A DNA stretch of 64,000 nt from Heliocidaris erythrogramma (Eukaryota > Echinodermata > Echinoidea > Camarodonta > Echinometridae), in assembly GCA_025617745.1 (NCBI GenBank), contig CM046858.1:43225750-43289749 (forward strand), written 5' to 3'. The first letter of the stretch is position 1; each line of letters begins with the position of its first letter. The notes under the pieces are model-generated. The model saw nothing but the letters and a program-made list of their open reading frames with translations, was not told the DNA's origin and did no database searches. This document shows, one piece after another, positions 58,204 through 64,000 of this stretch. The position numbers were made by a program, and so were the translations under genes.

Positions 58204-58696
58204 TGTTGAAAATCATAATTTTATTTAGAAACATATTAAACCATAGAGCAGGTTAAAATACCTCTACTGCCTTGATTAGGCTTCATATATCAAAACTGTC
58301 ATTACAAATGTCAAAACACAATTTTTTTATTCACACTTCTATCACGAACAAGTTTACCGTTTGCGTTCCGGGTGCGTCTTTTCTTGTCTCCCAGTTTCGC
58401 TAATAAGCTACCTAAACGTACTCACTGTTGTATGTTATAAGAAATTCAAAATGTGAAGCGCACTTTGCTTATGTCATCTTATTTTGCCAAGGCTGTTTTT
58501 ATGGAGGCAGTTTACTCTGTTGTATCTGAACAAGGCTGTGTGTGAACAGGGATTGAGAAAGGAGACACAAGCTCTGGGACGCTAAGGGCAAGGAATGGGG
58601 TAGGCCATGGCTGGAGGCTGTAACCGTCTGGCAGACTGACACATCATGTCAGGGAGATGTCATACCGATGGGGCCATTAGGGCATAAGCCCATCCT

Positions 58697-58945
58697 AAGC
58701 CTGACTAGACTTCAGGGGATTAAAGTAGCTGCTTTCTAATGTGTCATTTATGTGGCAGAATTTAGGAGAGAGAGAGAGATGTGAGTGACGTGTGCTGCGT
58801 TAAAGTGAACTAATGGACATTATGCCATTTTGAATTACACTCACTGCTTCAGATCTGTAATTTAACATGACAAGACATGAATGCAAAATTATTCCTAACC
58901 ATCCAAGGGTGTTTCTTTGAGTGAAGAATTATTCTTAAAACATAA
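58697..58945. repeat. Duplicated ~240-bp segment, copy 1
   Basis: AGCCTGACTAG, GGGGATTAAAGTAGCTGCTT, GAGAGATGTGAGTGACG and AGTGAACTAATGGACATTAT blocks recur in order at 59592-59828, about 895 bp downstream, with scattered substitutions and indels. Confidence 0.88.
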
Positions 58946-59238
58946 TAGAGGCTAGCTAAGGGTACAATTATTATAAATTCACCTACATGTACTACGTAGT
59001 GATTTAAATCAGGACACTTTACATAGGTTGTATATCACATCAAAAGCAGTCCTCTTATTTCCATCCAAATTTTCTTTCTTTCTTTATTATTCATTCATTC
59101 ATTTAAATATAATCTTACTTTCTACTCTGTTTGGTATGCACAATACCTCTATGATGGCTTGTTAAAAGTTTGCCAATCTCCAAAAGATATTTTGCTCTGT
59201 ATGTTAAAGTTTTTCATGTATGGCGATATATTTTATTC

Positions 59239-59512
59239 AAAATATGAGCTTCATATATTGATTCTATAAAGAGATATTGCAAGTTGAATTACACTCCCAA
59301 TAAACAATACAGAGACTTGTGAAGAGACTAGTCGATGCACCCGTATGCCCTCGCATAGAATAAGGGCCCGCACGGAACTGAACTTGGAGTTGGGTTCCGT
59401 GAGGGGGCTTCATGTTTTCCTTCATTTTATTCATACTCCTTAACCGTTAACCCATAGAAGGCCAGATAAAGCATTTGAGGTTGATTTTGTACATTCTAGC
59501 TGTACACAAATT
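59239..59512 (-). repeat. Dispersed repeat, copy 2 (inverse of 38952-39175)
   Basis: Complement of the 38952 copy. It lies between the two halves of the 58697/59592 duplication, so it may have inserted there. Confidence 0.8.
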
Positions 59513-59591
59513 ACTTTTAAGGTTATTTGTACTGTCTAAATGTTATAAAGTCTGCAAAAATTTGGGGAAAATGTTACTGCATTTACCATCT

Positions 59592-59828
59592 GAGCCTGAC
59601 TAGCCTACAGGGGATTAAAGTAGCTGCTTTCTGATATTTCATATATGTGACAGAATGTGGGAGAGAGATGTGAGTGACGCGTGCTACGTGAAAGTGAACT
59701 AATGGACATTATGTCATTTTGAATTACACTCCATGGTTCTGTAATCGAACATGACGAGGCATGAATGCCAAATTATTCCTAACCAATCCAGGTGTGGAGC
59801 TTTTAGTGAAGAGACATTCTTAGGACAT
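59592..59828. repeat. Duplicated ~240-bp segment, copy 2
   Basis: Second copy of 58697-58945, same orientation. Confidence 0.88.
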
Positions 59829-60749
59829 TCTCAAGAGAAAGTCTTTGCTTCTTTTTAGATAAAAGACTTTGTCGATACTAGCCTATGAGAATACAATATG
59901 CAGACTAAATTGATGAGTATTAATATTACAACACTGTATGGAAACGGTGTATTATACTGCACTAACTTTGTCTGAACCCACAATGTCTGGGTTCTTGCCC
60001 TTGACCACTGGGTCAGGAGGTGTCCACAATGTCATGAATTTGATGAAACCATTCGTGTTTAATGGTGCACGTAGTTGATCTAAGACCAAACCAGTAGGTA
60101 ATTTGGTTTCTTCAATGACATTTCAGAGGGTGAAATATTGTAGGCCATCTTGATTTGGCTGGTCATACCTATGTTCCCCTTAAAAAATACTGTTCTCATC
60201 TTTTCAGACTTTCTTTTTTCAGAAACATGAAAGAAACGCATGAAAGGAACTTGTCAATCAATTGTGGAATTGCAGGCAAACTTATTCATGAGATGCTCAT
60301 CAGCATGTCTTTCATTTGTCAATTATTCTTTCCAAGGCATATGCGGCAAGGAAGAATAAACTTGTGTATGGAGGAGGTACATGAGGCAGCATGAGGAAGA
60401 TCTGGTAACTCCTAGGTATGAGTGATGAAGAAGATAGGCTATGAGTCTCTGTGGAGTCCGAGGTACTTGTACACATATGTCATCTGTCTGGCAGCTGGAT
60501 GTCAGCTAAGAGGAAGGCCATATGTGAATGTGTTTGCATGGGAGTGGGAGTGGTCACTAAGTATTAGTAACATTGAAGAAAAAAAATTGCTACAGCAAAT
60601 TTAAACAGAGCTTCGGCGATAAAAAAAAGCAACCTTACTCTGTATGCAAAAGACAAATTGATGGGTGTTACATGTACATGTATGATTTTATAAATCATTT
60701 TTTATAAATTCCTGAAGATTTCTAGAGATGAAACATATGTAATTGAATT

Positions 60750-60885
60750 GAACCCCCCCCCCAAAAAAAAAAAAAAAAATAAAAAAAAAATAAAAAAAAA
60801 AAAATTTATATAAATATATAAATAAAATAAACAAATAAAACTAATAAAACAAATTTAAAAAAAAAATTTAAAAAGAAACTTAAAA
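60750..60885. repeat. C run followed by A-rich tract
   Basis: A short C run, then AAAAAT/AAATAAA repeats. It may be the poly-A tail of a decayed retroposon, but no body was recognised upstream. Confidence 0.8.
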
Positions 60886-61477
60886 AACACTCCCACACAC
60901 AATTTCATGCACAAATTTTAGAAAGCAGCAATTCAGACTTGAGTCTCTGAATACAGTCTGTTAAATACATACTTTTATTTAAAAATAGAACATAACAAAC
61001 GACATGCAATAGAGATGTACATCTATGCATGACAATTTGTATCTTCATGACCATTCAGATATATAACTATTGCCAAAAATTGCATTATTGTACATTAAAA
61101 TTAAAAGTCTTATGTACATGAACATATATGTAACTTTATGATGTAATAATATGAGACTGTATCAACTACTGAATCAGCATTGGTTGACTTTGACCCATGA
61201 GCAACGAGAATATACTTAAACCATGATGCACTATACTCTGAAACTCAATCCAGAAATAGGATATTGTGAATTATTACCTTGATACTGATTTAAAATTTGA
61301 TCTTCTTTTGATGTGGACTAATTGAGTGGTATGTTTTCCGACCCTACAAATTATAGATTATAAGCATTTGAGGGGTTTTTTGCAACCGATTGGTTTAGTT
61401 TTAACCATTGCCTCAAATTGTGCCTACTACATGAGACTCACTTGCTACTAGAACTCACCCTTACACTAACCTAAAAC

Positions 61478-61619
61478 CAGGGGAGCGTTTCATCAAGCGT
61501 TTCGTCAGTGATTTTTACCGACAACTGTTATAAGCTACTGAAATCCTTGCATCTGATTGGCTGAGAGCAAATTTGTCAGTAAAAATCACTGACAAAACGT
61601 TTGATGAAACGCTCCCCTG
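61478..61619. mobile_element. GGGGAGCGTTTC MITE, array copy 1
   Basis: Complete palindromic copy, the most regular in the window. Confidence 0.9.
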
Positions 61620-61753
61620 GGGGGTGTTTCATCAAGCGTTTTGTCAGTTTTTACCGACAACTGTTATAAGCTACTGAAATCCTTGTATCTGATTGGCTGA
61701 GAGCAAATTTGTTAGTAAAAATCACTGACAAAACGCTTGATGAAACGCTCCCC
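61620..61753. mobile_element. GGGGAGCGTTTC MITE, array copy 2
   Basis: Complete copy directly abutting copy 1, with a small deletion in the left arm (TTTTGTCAGTTTTTACCGAC). Confidence 0.88.
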
Positions 61754-61850
61754 AGGGGTGTGTTTCATTAAGCACTTTGTCAGTGATTTTTACCGACAAC
61801 TGTTATATGCTACTGAAATCCGTGTATCTGGTTGGCTGAGAGCAAATTTT
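61754..61850. mobile_element. GGGGAGCGTTTC MITE, array copy 3 (truncated)
   Basis: Left ~97 bp only; it stops after GAGAGCAAATTTT and continues into ACACACACGC sequence. Confidence 0.85.
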
Positions 61851-62556
61851 ACACACACGCAGTCTATTCAAATGCATACGGCATGCGCAACTACACACAC
61901 ACGCTCAAAAATGAATTGGACACACACACATATTAATGTGCTGAAAGGCGCAATTAACCCGCATAGGAAATCAGGCTAATATTTTTGCGAGTTCTAGAAT
62001 TCGCGCTCGCCCAAAATAACGCGAAATTCGCGAAAAAAATTCCTGTGCGGCGAATATTTCTGCATTTACAGTATATCAGAAAAGCAGCCCCGTACAAAAT
62101 CATAAAATTTGTATTTATGAATCACCATATCCAAAAAGTTAATAACACCCTCTAAGACCCCTTAGTTATAAAGCAATTGAGGGCTTGGCTGGCACATGTA
62201 TACAGAGATGCCAGTTCTTTGGCAAAAGCCTGAATTCATGCCCGATTTCTTTAAAGGCTATATTTCAAGCTTTTATTTGGTGTACAAACTGGATCATTGT
62301 AAAGCCCACTGCACGCTATTCGACAGGTCTGCAATCCTATTTTGGAAGGAAATATAATAGCATCAGATATAAACAATTTAACACAAAAAAATCTGTTTGA
62401 TTGTGGTTCTGAAATCATTATTTAGGTAGTAAAATAAAAATTGCGGCCTATTATGAGCCTTCTAGTCAGAAGAAAGGCCAAATCGCCTCTGAATCGCTGT
62501 GATGTCAGCGTAGTAATGAGATTGTCTACGATTTGAAACTGCTTTTTTCCTTATTC

Positions 62557-62735
62557 CGGGTATAAGGCTGACAGCGCACCAATATCCTATGTTTAGCATT
62601 CATATATTTTTCAGATCCTGAATCAGATTTTAATCGTTAAAATGCCAATCATTAATGCTATTGCGAATTTATTTCCAAAATCGGATCGTTGTCGATTGTA
62701 TAGTGTGCCATGGGCTTAAATGATTTTCAGGCCCG
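62557..62735 (+). repeat. Dispersed repeat, copy 2 (also at 40862)
   Basis: Same block order as 40862-41045, more diverged at the left end (GGGTATAAGGCTGACAGCGC). Confidence 0.75.
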
Positions 62736-62739
62736 CACA

Positions 62740-63920
62740 TGAATTGTAACTGGCAGCCCTGATGTATAGTGAAATACAAATTTTATTATTTCCAACATTT
62801 CCGAGCATGTTATTTCTCTCTTCATAATCTATTCCCTTTGTGGAGCAGCCTCCATTGTCATCTTGGGAGGGAGTCAATTAATTATTAGTGCCTTTTTTGA
62901 TAGTCTTTTACTTCCAGACTATGTTAAGGTCATTTGAGAGTATAACTAATTGGTACATTGTGTGGTTTTGCCCTCGTGTTTTGTTAATGGGGAAAAGGGT
63001 TATTAATTTAGATTCAATTTGATTTCTGTAAGTTTAGAAAATTTAGTTTAATAAAATAAAATCACATGAAGAAAAAAAAATGGAAGGTAAACGAAGTAAC
63101 TGTCGAAGAGAAAAAAATGATCTAGAAAGCAAAATGATAAAGAAGAGGGAAAAAAAAATTAGTAGAATGAATAACCCAATGAAGTTAAAGGAGTGATAAT
63201 AAGTGACAAGGAATAGTGAAGTAAAATTACTGGAAAAATATATTGTCTCTTTGGAGTCAGAAGGGTGTTAACTCATCATTTTGTACCTGGTGAACGCCTT
63301 CTGGTTCCAAACAGACTATATGTAAATCATAAGAGCTGTACAAATAACTGCAAATGGCCACGATAGAATTTAAAGGGTCAACATTTTCAAGAATTTGAAG
63401 ATAAAAGTATACACAGTCGTTTTTCAGGAAAGTAACAATCATGATAAGAGGAAAACCAAGAGTCAATGTTTTAGTCATTTGTTAGATGGATCCTTACTCA
63501 GCGTACTTAGTAAATCACATGCCCACCATCATAACACTCTAGTTGGAATGTTAAGTACCCGTAGATATTAAAGGGAAGCTTGAGTTATGGGAAAGGTAAA
63601 AAATAATTTGTGAGCTTTCTCATTCTTTTTATGTTAGTTTGGAAGATTATCATAGTAGAAATCTCCCCTCAAAAGGATTGCTCTTCAAATTCCCTGACAT
63701 TCAAAATATGACAAGAAACAGCTGAAATGTTCGGGCCGAACATTTGTGTGTAGTCCCATATACACATTTCTGTGTGCAGTGCATGTGACTCTCTGCAGGA
63801 CTGAAATTTCTTATCATTTTGGTGATTCCAAAACCTTACAGCATACACCAATTCTTATGTGCTATATAATCAAACCTTTCCCAATAGCTTTGAGACAGTT
63901 TCTTTCACAATTCAATCTCA
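62740..63920. other. No gene recognised
   Basis: AT-rich. It contains one copy of the GAAGGGTGTTAACTC ... GAACGCCTTCTGG hairpin motif (63253-63310). No exon supported. Confidence 0.45.
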
Positions 63921-63926
63921 TGACCA

Positions 63927-64000
63927 GGGGGGCGTTTCATCAAGTGTTTTGTCTGTGATTTTTACTGACAAATTTGCTATCGGCCAATCAGATGCAAGGA
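63927..64000. mobile_element. GGGGAGCGTTTC MITE, cut by the window edge
   Basis: Begins CAGGGGGGCGTTTCATCAAG and runs off the right end in the conserved centre (CCAATCAGATGCAAGGA). Confidence 0.88.

Overview
This is AT-rich animal DNA, best explained as a sea urchin (or closely related echinoderm) chromosome. Signs are spliced genes with long introns, many TACATGTACATGTA tracts, dense short inverted-repeat elements and simple repeats, an LTR retrotransposon, a Penelope-like element with a GIY-YIG endonuclease, and tRNA-derived SINE-like heads. The echinoid assignment rests on my recollection of similar repeats. Nothing bacterial or viral is present.

Two host genes are supported. The first is a WDCP (WD repeat and coiled-coil protein) orthologue on the minus strand. 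I assembled it by hand from eight exons (28620 down to 9683) whose splice sites and phases all fit, giving 533 uninterrupted codons; the 3' exons were not found and probably lie past the left edge. The second is a plus-strand first coding exon at 36928-37007 of a gene I do not recognise; no further exon was found to its right.

Layout: 1-9600 is repeats and MITEs (a Tc1-like element with ~600-bp arms, a 320-bp tandem repeat, nested MITEs, a palindromic G-rich minisatellite). 9683-28620 is WDCP. Its intron 4 holds a head-to-head Penelope-like element (12842-17233) with two hammerhead ribozyme motifs. Its intron 1 holds a 7.3-kb LTR retrotransposon (20026-27350) with gag and protease but no reverse transcriptase or integrase, and with an unknown third ORF in their place. 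28630-36900 is intergenic and contains a ~5-kb foldback structure made of two opposed TTCCGAA arrays. 37008-64000 is probably intron or intergenic DNA full of MITEs, tandem repeats and long purine/pyrimidine tracts.

The most interesting objects are: the pol-less LTR element, whose Gag begins with a ComEA-like helix-hairpin-helix; the ribozyme-bearing palindromic Penelope pair inside a host intron; MITE copies sitting on WDCP splice sites; and a GC-AG intron inferred in WDCP.
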